Both the position numbers and the translations under genes were made by a program. The notes below the pieces were generated by a model. It saw only the letters and a list, made by a program, of their open reading frames with translations, did no database searches and was not told the origin of the DNA. A DNA stretch of 64,000 nucleotides from Vibrio sinensis (GTDB lineage Bacteria; Pseudomonadota; Gammaproteobacteria; Enterobacterales; Vibrionaceae): NCBI RefSeq assembly GCF_003605645.1, contig NZ_QVMU01000009.1, forward strand, positions 106,406 to 170,405, written 5' to 3'. Positions 35,721 to 45,306 of the stretch are shown piece after piece. Every line of letters starts with the position of its first letter. Position 1 is the first letter of the stretch.

Positions 35721-37163
35721 CTAATAATCGTAGCGAATAAGCTCCTTGATTATACACGAGTTACTGATTGAGACAGTGGAGTTTGAAACCAGTTGCTGAG
35801 GAAACACGCGACCAGTGAATACTTCTTCACCATTGTTAACAAAAACTTCCAAAATTGAGCAGTCAAAGAAGATTTGCAGTTCCAAACGGTCGGTATAGGC
35901 TAAGGTACTCTCTCGACTTCCATCTTGGTGAAGTGCGTGGCTACGATCCAGCTTGAAAATGCCTGTCGCAGAATCAAAGCTTATCTCCACAAAGTGGTCA
36001 CCGGCTTCGGCTAAGCGCAGTGAAAACAAACCGTTAATCTCTTCGGCTTTCAGTGATAGCTCAAAACAGTTTTCGCTACTAAAGGTTAGTGCTTGTTCCG
36101 AACTCAATATTTGAGCTGCCCATTCAGACTTAGCGCCACGCAGTGCCTTATGCTCTTCAACAGGACGTTGATGAACCCTACCATCCACAAGATGCAAACT
36201 ACGAACCAGTGACAACGCATGAATCCAATCATGTTCTACTGTTGGCTGTTCATCCTCATCAGGAATACCAATCCAAGCACTGAGTAAACGTCGACCATCT
36301 TTGCCCAATGTGGTTTGAGGCGCATAGAATTCAAAGCCTCGGTCCAAAGGGTGGAACTCACCATGACTATACTGGGACAAGTTGTAATCTAACTCCCCGA
36401 CAAAATAGCCATTGTTGTGACGATTATGGAAGTCGAAACCATCCGGTTTAATGCCTTGTGGGCACCCAATCAAGACATCTTGTCCATCGAGAGGAAACAA
36501 ATCAGGGCACTCAAACATATAACCAAAATCGGTTAACCCATTGATTCCCTCACCCGCTATTGGTCCATGGTAATTCCACTGATACGCATCAGATGATGAG
36601 TACAGCAATACTTGCCCGGTTAATGCTTCAGTTTGTGCACCCAACACACAATACCAACGCCCATCGTGTTGCCAAATTTTCGGATCACGAAAGTGTGCGG
36701 TGTAACCTTGTGGCTGGCTATGAATTACCGGCCCGATTTTGCTATAAATCTCAAGTTCAGCATCTACCGATTTTGCCAAGCACTGGGTTGAAACTCGCTC
36801 TCCAGCTTCATCTTTCAAATTACCGGTATAGAAAAGATGTAGTTCGTCACCTAAAACAAATGCACTGCCCGAATAACACCCATTTTTATCATAACTTGCG
36901 TCAGGGGCTAATGCGGTTGGCTTAAAGTCCCAGTTGACTAGGTCTTGGCTAGTGCAATGAGCCCAAAATTTAGAACCGTGTGTACAGGCAAATGGGTGCC
37001 ATTGAAAGAACAGGTGATATTGACCATCGAACTCAATAAACCCATTCGGGTCATTGAGTAAACCAGAGGGTGGCGTAATGTGAAATTTCGGACGTAAATG
37101 ATCAGTTGAAGATGCATTAACTTGGTTTAAAATTTCGTTTGCTTGATTTAAAAGTGAATTCAT
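35721..37163 (-). CDS. scrB: Sucrose-6-phosphate hydrolase (GH32)
   Basis: 480 residues from ATG 37163 (MNSLLNQANEI). The GH32 triad is visible: nucleophile Asp in LLNDPNGF (about 37-39), FRDPKIW (about 159-161) and the acid/base Glu in MFECPDLF (about 218). It cleaves sucrose 6-phosphate to glucose 6-phosphate and fructose. A longer frame begins at 37196 but runs through a hairpin just after scrA, so the shorter start is preferred. It depends on a PTS transporter for substrate; the adjacent scrA is frameshifted as given. Confidence 0.92.
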   Translation of the reverse strand: MNSLLNQANEILNQVNASSTDHLRPKFHITPPSGLLNDPNGFIEFDGQYHLFFQWHPFACTHGSKFWAHCTSQDLVNWDFKPTALAPDASYDKNGCYSGSAFVLGDELHLFYTGNLKDEAGERVSTQCLAKSVDAELEIYSKIGPVIHSQPQGYTAHFRDPKIWQHDGRWYCVLGAQTEALTGQVLLYSSSDAYQWNYHGPIAGEGINGLTDFGYMFECPDLFPLDGQDVLIGCPQGIKPDGFDFHNRHNNGYFVGELDYNLSQYSHGEFHPLDRGFEFYAPQTTLGKDGRRLLSAWIGIPDEDEQPTVEHDWIHALSLVRSLHLVDGRVHQRPVEEHKALRGAKSEWAAQILSSEQALTFSSENCFELSLKAEEINGLFSLRLAEAGDHFVEISFDSATGIFKLDRSHALHQDGSRESTLAYTDRLELQIFFDCSILEVFVNNGEEVFTGRVFPQQLVSNSTVSISNSCIIKELIRYDY

Positions 37164-37170
37164 ACGATTG

Positions 37171-37192
37171 AAGAGAGCCCATTGCTGGGCTC
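37171..37192 (-). repeat. Hairpin between scrA and scrB
   Basis: GAGAGCCC (37171-37178) pairs with GGGCTCTC (37185-37192), loop ATTGCT. No T-run follows; likely partial termination or mRNA processing after scrA. Confidence 0.6.
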
Positions 37193-37201
37193 TCACTTTA
37201 T

Positions 37202-38546
37202 TTATGCTTTAGACGTTTTAAGAAGAATTTTGGTAACAACCATTGCAGAACCCATGCCGATGGCAATCATAGCAATGTACATCATTAACCCGTTACCTAG
37301 GTAAGCTGGAATAGCTGGCAGGTAAGTCACACCCATCACTGATGGTGCAATATGCATCATAGTTGCGAACGCACCCGCAATCGCACCGCCAACCATACCT
37401 GCACCAAATACTTTGCTATTGGTTAAAGTGATACCAAACAATAGTGGCTCAGTGATACCAAAGAAACATGGCACGATAGATGAGTAGTTGAGTGCTTTCT
37501 GCTCTTTATCTTTCAGAGACATGGTGTAAGCAATTGCAGCCCCCCGCTTGACCCGCCATTGAAGCGGTAATCAATGCGTTTAAAGGGTTTACTTTTAACG
37601 TTGATAAGAAGTTCAGTTCAACCACCATCAAACTGTGGTGTAAACCTGTAACAGTGAGCACTTGTTGGAATGCACCGAAGATTGCACCGCCGATACCAAA
37701 TGGTAAATTCACAATCGTTTCAGATGAAACCATCACGCCATGTTCAACAACGTTGAAGATTGGACCGATGATCAGTAGACCGGCTAACATGCCTATCGTA
37801 ATGGTCAGAAATGGCGTGAATACCAGCGCGACCACTGATGGCATCCAAGATTTAATCCAACGCTCTAAGCTCGCACCAAAAATACCCACGATTAATGCTG
37901 GGATGATAGTGCCCTGGAAACCTTGAACTTGGAATATGCCAAATGACAATCTTTGCGCATCACCAGAAGCTACCGCCCAGGCATTTGGTAACATCGGTGC
38001 AATCAGCATCAAACCCAAAACCATACCTACAACAGGTGTACCACCAAAACGTTGGAAAGCAGACCAAACAACCAAAGCAGGCAAAAAGATAAAGACGGTA
38101 TCAGTCACAACTTGCGTCATGGTCAAAACGTCTGGAGAGAATGTCACACCTAACTGCTGTGCAAAGCCACGTAACCCCATGAAAAGACCAGTTGCAACAA
38201 GGACAGGGATCAATGGAATAAACACATCCGCCAATGCTCGAAGGCCTTTTTGGAACGGACTTAAGTTTTCATAAGCTGCGCCTTTGGTACTTTCAAGTTC
38301 ACCATCAACCAACTTGGTCATTTCAGTATGTACTGCGTTAACAAGCCCAGTCCCAAGAATGACTTGATGTTGGCCTGACTGAAGAAAGTAACCCGCCACT
38401 TTATTGGTTTTTTTAATCGCTTCAGCGTCAACTTTTTCATTGTCTTTAACCACAACGCGCAAACGTGTTGCGCAATGTTCTAGCGCTCGAATGTTCTCTT
38501 TACCACCGAGAGCATCAAGTAAACTCACTGCAATTTTATTGTTCAT
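37202..38546 (-). pseudogene. scrA: PTS sucrose EIIBC component, frameshifted
   Basis: Two frames encode one protein. The 5' part has the EIIB phosphocysteine (ALEHCATRLRVVV, Cys about 25) and most of EIIC, and ends ASMAGQAGGCNCLHHVSER at a premature stop. The 3' part resumes as MSLKDKEQKALNYSSI and PCFFGITEPLLFG and ends KILLKTSKA. The break is at six G (37540-37545). Deleting one G gives AGQAGAAIAYTMSLKDKEQ and a single frame of 447 residues, close to other ScrA proteins (about 455). ATG 38546 follows GGGTGGA. As written, sucrose uptake and phosphorylation would be lost; sequencing error is an alternative. Confidence 0.85.
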
Positions 38547-38565
38547 GTGTTCCACCCGGAAAATG

Positions 38566-38603
38566 TGAAAAGGTTTTCATGTTTCATTGTGGTAAGGTTT
38601 TCA
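38566..38603. promoter_or_regulatory. Two ScrR-type operators upstream of scrA
   Basis: TGAAAAGGTTTTCA (38566-38579) and TGGTAAGGTTTTCA (38590-38603), 24 bases apart in direct orientation, are palindromes of LacI-family type just in front of scrA. Confidence 0.7.
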
Positions 38604-38813
38604 CATTCACATTATTTCAGCAAGGATATATACATTAGAAGCTTGTTTTTTATGTTGTAGCTCACACTTACTTTATATTTGCACCACTTCTCACTCAATT
38701 TCATGGCGTTGCCCTCATGAAAACGTCAGCGATAAAAACACGTCAATTATTGTAAATTCTCACTATAAAACTATGCTCATACTAAGGTTTATATACAACA
38801 GGTTGCCTTATAA

Positions 38814-39806
38814 ATGCTCGGTATTCGTCAATTCTTCTTTATTTGCTTACTTTTGGTAGGGCATCCTCCTGCATACTCAGCAATACCCATCAATCAACAC
38901 GAGCAAAATACGTTTCGAGATAATGATTATGGACTCATTACCCCCATTTCGGACGTAGATAACTATGATTACAACCTCGTAAAACTAGGGTGGTTACTCT
39001 TTAAAGACCCTAACTTATCCTCTAACGGTTTAGTTAGTTGTGAAACATGCCATTCACTTCAATCCAATGGCGCAGAACAAACGGCAACCTCCAAAGGCGT
39101 TAATGGTCAAGGCATAAGAAATTCAATTACAGTATTCAATACGTCTCTCAACTATCGTTTTTTCTGGGATGGAAGAGCAAACTCTCTAAGTGAACAAATT
39201 GATGGCCCAATTACCAATCCACTAGAGATGGATTCCAACTGGCAAGATATCGAAGCCTATGTCGCTAAATCAAGTTTCTACCGCGAGCACTTCCAAGCCA
39301 TAGACGATTCGAATATCTCAGAAAGCAACATAAAAAGAGCTCTTATCGCGTTCATGAATACTCTACTAACGCCTAACGCTAAATTTGATCAATATTTGAA
39401 AGGAAATAAAAATATTCTTTCTGATTCAGCGAAAAGAGGCTGGTTACAATTTCAAAAACTGGGCTGTATACAATGCCATCAAGGAGCCAATATTGGTGGG
39501 GGGATGATTCAAAAATTTGGATATTTTGGGACAAATCCTAATCAAGAAGATACTGGACGACATATAAATATGGGCAAAAGACAAGACAAATTCTACTTTC
39601 GCGTCGCCAGTTTACGAAATGTGGCAAACACTGCACCCTATTTTCATGATGGGAGAACTCAAGATCTAAAGGATGCTATAAGTATCATGGCTCAACGCCA
39701 ACTCGGTATTAATATCGAAGATGAAACTCTTTCTGACATAGAATCTTTTTTACACTCGTTAAGTGCACCTAGGCCAAAAATTCTGGAGGTTCTCGAAAAT
39801 GAGTAA
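38814..39806 (+). CDS. Dihaem cytochrome c peroxidase/MauG-family protein
   Basis: 330 residues with a signal peptide (MLGIRQFFFICLLLVGHPPAYSA is the approximate extent, cleaved near residue 23). Two haem-binding motifs, C76-E-T-C79-H80 and C218-I-Q-C221-H222, with RNSITVFNTSLNYRFFWDGR between them and FRVASLRNVANTAPYFHDG downstream, define the CCP/MauG family. It should act in the periplasm and reduce H2O2 or oxidise a partner. The C-terminus overlaps the start of a hybrid histidine kinase by 8 bases, so the two are translationally coupled; the kinase may sense the enzyme or its redox state. Confidence 0.9.
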   Translation: MLGIRQFFFICLLLVGHPPAYSAIPINQHEQNTFRDNDYGLITPISDVDNYDYNLVKLGWLLFKDPNLSSNGLVSCETCHSLQSNGAEQTATSKGVNGQGIRNSITVFNTSLNYRFFWDGRANSLSEQIDGPITNPLEMDSNWQDIEAYVAKSSFYREHFQAIDDSNISESNIKRALIAFMNTLLTPNAKFDQYLKGNKNILSDSAKRGWLQFQKLGCIQCHQGANIGGGMIQKFGYFGTNPNQEDTGRHINMGKRQDKFYFRVASLRNVANTAPYFHDGRTQDLKDAISIMAQRQLGINIEDETLSDIESFLHSLSAPRPKILEVLENE

Positions 39807-42201
39807 AATAACGTTCATTACTATAGTGTCCCTCATATCCTCAATTTGTTTATTTGCTTACTCATACCAGAGTTTCCAAAACAGTCGTTCAATTGACACC
39901 TACTACAGCGATATATCTTTTCTAGGGCACGATTTAATTGAACACCGAGATATTATTCTCAATTATCAACAAAACAGTAATCGCAAACACTTTATCCTGA
40001 CAAAAGAAATTGTCGACATAGAAAAACTGGCTGCCAAATATTTACTTGAGCTTGAAGCCAGACCTGAACTTTTATTTACCATAAATACTTACGACCAAGA
40101 AAAACGCATCCTTAGTGATTTCTATACGATGCTACTGCGTGCTACCGAAAAGATGGATATTCTCGTGGGGATTCAAGTCGCCAGAAAATATGCCCAAATC
40201 ACGTTTATTTCTTTGCTGAATCAGCGAACAGATACTCAACATATAAATGGTAATGATGCGTGGTATTTCTTTGACTTACTGACGGAAGAGTCTTCTCAAG
40301 AATGGCTTATTGACTCTAATGCCAAACAGTTTGCATCACAACTTAGAGAGCTAGAAGAACAACGTACGAGCATCATTTCAGACCTCCTAGAACCTCATAG
40401 TTTTGAATTTGTAGAGCAAACTGAACGAGAACTACTCCAATTATCTAACCAAGAGGCCTATAACAGTTGGCTATTTATGTTAGCTGGCATTGTGATCCTA
40501 TTACTGCTTGCCAGCTACCATGGCTACCAACGTTATCTCAGTTTAAAACGCCTAAATCGGAAGTTGGAACAAACTACCGAAAAAGCCCAGCGGGCGGCAA
40601 AAGCAAAATCTCGCTTTCTAGCAACAATGAGTCACGAGTTAAGAACGCCAATGAATGGCGTCCTTGGAATCGCACAAATCATTTCAACAGAGAGTCAGGA
40701 AGCGAAAACTCTCAATAATATCAATATCATTTTAGATTCTGGTCAGCATCTAATGACTATCCTTAATGATATCCTTGATTTTTCTAAGGTGGAGGAAAAT
40801 AAGCTCAAGCTTGAATGTACTTCGTTTCAAATCGACCAAATCCTAACCCCTGTCAAAAGTGCCATCTTTCCTCTCACTGAAGAAAAAAACCTAGACTTTG
40901 ATGTAATCAATAGCATACCACCACAAACTGAATTCCAAGGTGACAGTGCAAGGCTAAGGCAGATAGTCTACAACCTTGCAGGTAACGCCGTTAAATTCAC
41001 GAAAAAAGGAAAGGTGACGATTCACACAAGTCTTACTGATGATCAACCTGCAAAACTCAAACTAGTCGTTTCAGATACGGGAATTGGTATTCCAAAAGAA
41101 AAACATAACAAAATTTTTCATCCATTTGAGCAAGCCGATACATCAACTACTCGCCAGTTTGGTGGTTCTGGATTGGGTCTAGCTATTGTAAAAAAACTCA
41201 CTGACCTTATGCAGGGAGATCTTTATTTAGAGAGTGAACGAGATAAGGGTACTACTTTCACTCTTACATTTTCTCTTCCTTATGCATCTTCCCACCAAGC
41301 AGTCATCGCTACTCAAACGGAGCAATCCACAAAAAGCCTACCATCACTAACGATTTTGTTAGCGGAAGATAACCGAGTAAACGCCATAGTTGCTAAGAGT
41401 TTTTGTAATAAATTGGGTCACCATGTTGATTTAGCAGAAAACGGTCTCGTAGCGACGAAAATGGTCCAAGAGAAAAAGTATGACCTGATTTTAATGGATA
41501 ATCATATGCCAAAGATGAATGGTATCGAAGCAACCTATTACATTCGCCAGACATTAAAACTCCCAATACTAATTTTTGCTTACACTGCCGATGTATTTCG
41601 TGAAGCCCACGATGACTTCATTAATGCTGGGGCAAATCATGTTCTAACTAAACCACTACAAAAAGAGAGTTTTAACGATGCGATGCGTACATTCTCTAAT
41701 CGATTGATCGCTTCATCAATTACATGCGTCCAAACTGGTAATGTCTATGATGAGGAAAGCAATATTGTAAGTCTGCACCGACAACCCATTTCACGCTTAC
41801 ATCTAACTGAGGAAGAATTATCTAATAGCCGATTACTTCTTAGTTTACAGAGTTATCCAGAACAATATTTTTCAATCATTACTTCTGTTATCAATGAGTT
41901 TGAACAATATATAGAGCGACTGATATCAGCATTTGCTGATACAGATAAAGGCAAGTTAAAGCACGTCATTCACAATGTAAAACAAAGCGCACTAACCTTA
42001 GATCTCACGAACATTTACAAACTGAGTAAAAAAATCGAGATCGAGTTGCATCGAAATTCAACTCTGCCTACGGAAGATTTCCAAAAGATCATTAATCGTT
42101 TATCCGTCAATATTCATCAAGGAAATCGTGTCCTTGATACAAGAAAGGAAAGAGAAGAAGTGAAGACAAGCAACTCGAGAGCCTCGAATCCCCGTGCTTA
42201 A
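39799..42201 (+). CDS. Hybrid sensor histidine kinase (periplasmic sensor-HisKA-HATPase-REC-Hpt)
   Basis: 800 residues. A membrane helix (about 7-22), an all-helical periplasmic region (about 25-220, resembling DAHL-type sensors), a second helix (about 225-240), then HisKA with FLATMSHELRTPMNGVLG (His about 279), HATPase (NAVKFTKKGK, DTGIGIP, GGSGLGLAIVKKL), a REC domain (LLAEDN, LILMDNHMPKMNG) and a C-terminal Hpt-like helix bundle with HNVKQSA. The ATG has TGGAGG and overlaps the cytochrome peroxidase stop. No separate response regulator lies nearby, so phosphate leaves through the Hpt to a distant partner. An oxidative or quinone-linked signal is inferred only from the neighbour. Confidence 0.9.
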   Translation: MSKITFITIVSLISSICLFAYSYQSFQNSRSIDTYYSDISFLGHDLIEHRDIILNYQQNSNRKHFILTKEIVDIEKLAAKYLLELEARPELLFTINTYDQEKRILSDFYTMLLRATEKMDILVGIQVARKYAQITFISLLNQRTDTQHINGNDAWYFFDLLTEESSQEWLIDSNAKQFASQLRELEEQRTSIISDLLEPHSFEFVEQTERELLQLSNQEAYNSWLFMLAGIVILLLLASYHGYQRYLSLKRLNRKLEQTTEKAQRAAKAKSRFLATMSHELRTPMNGVLGIAQIISTESQEAKTLNNINIILDSGQHLMTILNDILDFSKVEENKLKLECTSFQIDQILTPVKSAIFPLTEEKNLDFDVINSIPPQTEFQGDSARLRQIVYNLAGNAVKFTKKGKVTIHTSLTDDQPAKLKLVVSDTGIGIPKEKHNKIFHPFEQADTSTTRQFGGSGLGLAIVKKLTDLMQGDLYLESERDKGTTFTLTFSLPYASSHQAVIATQTEQSTKSLPSLTILLAEDNRVNAIVAKSFCNKLGHHVDLAENGLVATKMVQEKKYDLILMDNHMPKMNGIEATYYIRQTLKLPILIFAYTADVFREAHDDFINAGANHVLTKPLQKESFNDAMRTFSNRLIASSITCVQTGNVYDEESNIVSLHRQPISRLHLTEEELSNSRLLLSLQSYPEQYFSIITSVINEFEQYIERLISAFADTDKGKLKHVIHNVKQSALTLDLTNIYKLSKKIEIELHRNSTLPTEDFQKIINRLSVNIHQGNRVLDTRKEREEVKTSNSRASNPRA

Positions 42202-42312
42202 AATAACCTTATACCCACCAAGATAAGTAAACGTTCAGAATTTGCGAACGAATAATCTCTGATAATTAGTATTAGAGTCCTTAGCGATATTTTCACTGGG
42301 AAACACAAGCGT

Positions 42313-42340
42313 AAAAAAGGAGATAACTATCTCCTTTTTT
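42313..42340. terminator. Bidirectional terminator between kinase and permease genes
   Basis: AAAAAAGGAGATA pairs with TATCTCCTTTTTT, separated by two bases; A and T runs serve both converging genes. Confidence 0.85.
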
Positions 42341-42354
42341 ATTATCTAATCTGA

Positions 42355-43512
42355 CTAAATCACTTGCGCAAAAAGTAAGAAGCACCCAAACAAAAAGATA
42401 GTGCCCATTGCAATACTGCCACCACCGGCTTGGTATACTTGCGTCAAGTCGAACTCAAGTTTACGAACCTTAAGTGTCATCGCCATAGGTACGAAGATCG
42501 CAAGAAAAACAAGAATGATGCCTGCATAACCCAATATCGCAAGGAAGTGTTCCGGAGCAACAATCGCACCAATTAACGGCAATACAAATGTAATACCGAA
42601 AATACCTAAGCGATTACATTTAAAGATATCGGCATTTTGGTCAAATAGCGCCATTGCCACACCAAGGAAAGAGGTTAGTAGCGCCAAACCAGTAAATACT
42701 GAAAGCACAAATTCTAAGCCTGCATATTGCTTACCTAGTGCCGCAATAAGATCTGACACACTTGCAAATTGAACCAGCTCTGAAGAAGACAAGTTACCCA
42801 CTGCCGCAAATAACCATAATAGGTAGCTCACCAATGGAATAGCTGAACCCAAAATAATCATATTACGTAGTTGCTCTTTGGTCGCATCTTTGTTGTAAGT
42901 TACCAATGATGGGATAACAACCAAGAAGCCAAAACTGGTAAACAGAACTGAACTGGTCTTAATTAATGCGACTTTGTCATTGCTTGCATAATCCAACAAG
43001 CTCGCCATATTGATACCCGGAACAAGGGCAATAAGCGTAAACAACAAGGCTAGGATCATACCTAGGAATAGTACGCGGTTAAGCTTATCCACGACATGGG
43101 TACCTGAAGAAACCACAGCACCCGCCACAAGAGTGAATCCAATCTGAGACATCATAGATGATGGTTCAAAACCAATATTGCGAACAACTTGTTGAACAAG
43201 ATCACCAGCACCAATGATGTAAGCCATTAGCAAGCAGATAAGGAGAGCGTAAAGCAAAGCATTAGTGACAAACTGTCCGGATTTACCCAACGTTTGACGA
43301 GCGATAGCATTCATACTTGCGCCACCACCCACTTTACAGCTTGCTTCTAGGAGAAGTAACGCAGCGTACGTAGTACCACTCCAAATAAACAGCATCAACA
43401 ATGTGCCCCATAACAGGCCAAATTGTGCAAGTACCATAGGGATAGCGAGCATACCCGCCCCCAAAGCAGTCCCTGCAACGATCAGGGCGCTTCCGACAAG
43501 TTTTTGATTCAC
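42355..43512 (-). CDS. tyrP: Aromatic amino acid permease (TyrP-like, HAAAP family)
   Basis: 385 residues, eleven or so membrane segments. The N-terminal GSALIVAGTALGAGMLAIPM is the family signature; later VLFTSFGFLVVIPSLVTYN and FLGVAMALFDQ agree with TyrP/Mtr-type proton symporters. It likely imports tyrosine. The start is GTG with AGAGGTAA eight bases before. Upstream lies a long non-coding region with a TyrR-box-like palindrome. Confidence 0.85.
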   Translation of the reverse strand: MNQKLVGSALIVAGTALGAGMLAIPMVLAQFGLLWGTLLMLFIWSGTTYAALLLLEASCKVGGGASMNAIARQTLGKSGQFVTNALLYALLICLLMAYIIGAGDLVQQVVRNIGFEPSSMMSQIGFTLVAGAVVSSGTHVVDKLNRVLFLGMILALLFTLIALVPGINMASLLDYASNDKVALIKTSSVLFTSFGFLVVIPSLVTYNKDATKEQLRNMIILGSAIPLVSYLLWLFAAVGNLSSSELVQFASVSDLIAALGKQYAGLEFVLSVFTGLALLTSFLGVAMALFDQNADIFKCNRLGIFGITFVLPLIGAIVAPEHFLAILGYAGIILVFLAIFVPMAMTLKVRKLEFDLTQVYQAGGGSIAMGTIFLFGCFLLFAQVI

Positions 43513-44170
43513 GGTAATTACCTCTTAATATTATCCGTTTTAATTCAATACCACCTTGCCTAAACGCTGAGTGCTATAGATAAAGCATTCTGTAGGCAAA
43601 GCGTTCCCTAAACAACGCGATCAAAAAGCCGTCCCCAAATGTATGGTTGTACATCGGGGTCACACAAATTCCGTTGCATAGGGTAGTTAGGTCAATCTAT
43701 CGACCGTTATAGATTTCTGGCATCCAACAGCACAAAAAACTTGGGTTCGAAGCAAGTTAAGGCCGACTCGTAAGATGCCCCATTTCTACAAATGGTGTTT
43801 TTGGTTCGAGATCATTGTAAATGACGAATTTATAGATTGAAACGAAAAATGTACGCCGTAAGGAAAAAGATAAGTGCAATTAAATAGAACGACTCTAAAC
43901 AAGGGCATATTCATGAATAACTTTACGTAAGACTGAGAGTGATAAGAGATGAGGTGTAAGAAAACGGCCTATCTGTATAAAATAATTTACAGATGTATTG
44001 AGAGTCACCGTCTCCCACAAGATAGCCGCCAAAATAAAATACCGTTATCATTCATCATGTAGCGACAAGTTACGATTCAATACCTCTTCACATGCTCAAT
44101 GGTTCGAACTTTGTGAGTTTGTGATCTTTGCTGGGGTTGGTTCCCCCAGCAATCCATCCCTAAGTATTTC
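43513..44170. promoter_or_regulatory. Long upstream region of tyrP with TyrR-box-like palindrome
   Basis: 658 bases with no convincing gene. TGTATA-N6-TTTACA at 43974-43991 fits the TyrR box (TGTAAA-N6-TTTACA), but it lies about 460 bases from tyrP and may serve the rightward ORF instead. CCCCAAATGTA and TGTACATCGGGG at 43634-43661 can form a hairpin. A stem TTGCTGGGG/CCCCAGCAA lies at 44128-44152. GGTTCGA occurs several times (43744, 43803, 44100). Confidence 0.5.
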
Positions 44171-44365
44171 ATGCTATCTAAGCGATTCCACAGCGCTAAA
44201 TATAAACTTCAAGAAACACATACCTATGATGATTTCATCAAAGACTTTCGTATACCTGTAAACAAAAAAACTCAGGCCTTTATAGAACCTGAGCTTTTAG
44301 ATTTACATTCATCAATTGTCGAATCAATCATGTTCAATAAACACAATTACCCTGAATTGATTTAG
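44171..44365 (+). CDS. Small hypothetical protein
   Basis: 64 residues, acidic-basic mixed, no signal or membrane segment: begins MLSKRFHSAKYKLQETH and contains KDFRIPVNKKTQ and FIEPELLDLHSS. It has no strong ribosome binding site. A plus-strand terminator lies about 30 bases past its stop, which supports a rightward transcript. However, another terminator-like hairpin (AAAACTCAGG / CCTGAGCTTTT, 44267-44298) lies inside the frame, so it may be non-coding RNA. No family recognised. Confidence 0.35.
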   Translation: MLSKRFHSAKYKLQETHTYDDFIKDFRIPVNKKTQAFIEPELLDLHSSIVESIMFNKHNYPELI

Positions 44366-44393
44366 CCAACTATTTTCGTTTTAGTGATTTTTT

Positions 44394-44438
44394 CATCAAT
44401 CGTTACCTGAATAAACAATTGATTTATTGATGTTTTTT
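44394..44438 (+). terminator. Plus-strand terminator converging on eda copy 2
   Basis: CATCAAT (44394-44400) pairs with ATTGATG (44426-44432), and an inner AATAAA/TTTATT competes; six T follow on the plus strand. Confidence 0.6.
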
Positions 44439-44451
44439 AGCGATAACGCCT

Positions 44452-45090
44452 CTATACAACTAAAGCAACGGCTTGTTTGGTTTTTTCCGTCACATCAGCC
44501 CAATTGATATTGGTTTCGCCTGCTTTTGGTAGCATCCAAGTACCACCTACCGTCGCAACACAGTTTAGTGCCACATAATCTTTAACGTTTGCAGGAGAAA
44601 TACCGCCAGTTGGACAGAAACGGACTTGAGGTAGCGGGGCTGAAATTGCAGCCAAAGATTTCACGCCACCATTTGCTTCAGCAGGGAAGAATTTAAGGTG
44701 AGTATAACCTTGCGCAATGGCCGACATCACTTCTGATGGAGTTGCAACACCTGGGATTAGAGCAACGCTATTCTGTTTAGCATGAGCAAGCAATTCCGGC
44801 GTCATTCCCGGAGAAATGATGAATTGTGAACCCGCTTCAACTGCTGCATCGTATTGCTCTGGACAGATAACAGTACCAGCACCAACATAGGCTTGTGGGA
44901 ATGTTTGAGCAATTTGACGGATAGCTTCTAATGCTACATCGGTACGAAGTGTAATTTCAAAAACAGAAATACCGCCATCAAGTAGTGCTTGTGCCATTGG
45001 AATTGCATCTTCTAGCCGCTCAATCACCATAACCGGTACGATTGGTGATGCTGCAAAGACTTGTTCTGGGCTCAGTGTCCAATTGTTCAT
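44452..45090 (-). CDS. eda: KDPG aldolase, copy 2
   Basis: 212 residues with the full active site at E. coli-like numbers: E45 (VFEITLRT), K133 (HLKFFPAEA), GAGTVI and PTGGISP. It clearly differs from copy 1 at 26.5 kb along its length. AAGGAATTTAA precedes the ATG. It lies 216 bases downstream of kdgK copy 2, with a LacI regulator gene further upstream, forming a second KDG-to-pyruvate module that may serve gluconate-, alginate- or pectin-derived KDG. Confidence 0.95.
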   Translation of the reverse strand: MNNWTLSPEQVFAASPIVPVMVIERLEDAIPMAQALLDGGISVFEITLRTDVALEAIRQIAQTFPQAYVGAGTVICPEQYDAAVEAGSQFIISPGMTPELLAHAKQNSVALIPGVATPSEVMSAIAQGYTHLKFFPAEANGGVKSLAAISAPLPQVRFCPTGGISPANVKDYVALNCVATVGGTWMLPKAGETNINWADVTEKTKQAVALVV

Positions 45091-45306
45091 TTAAATTCCT
45101 TGGTTAAATTCTTATTGTGTTTAATCGTTGTTAGCTCGATGACTGGAGGTCATAAGAGCTGTCACTACTGTTGTAACATCAGGGGGCAACTTCAAGACTC
45201 TCATATAGAAGCTATCCCTTACGAAGTTATCCCTTATATAGCGCGAGTATCTGCAAATTTTCCCGTATTAACGCATAACATGCGATGAAAGGAAAACTCA
45301 ATCTAC

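Noticed and set aside
37163..37196. Longer scrB start
   Set aside because: The added 11 residues run through a hairpin and lack a ribosome binding site.
43817..43835. TGTAAATGACGAATTTATA as a TyrR box
   Set aside because: The spacer is seven instead of six and the right half is degenerate.
45220..45230. TACGAAGTTAT resembles part of a loxP arm
   Set aside because: Only 11 of 13 bases of one arm, no spacer and no second arm; chance match.
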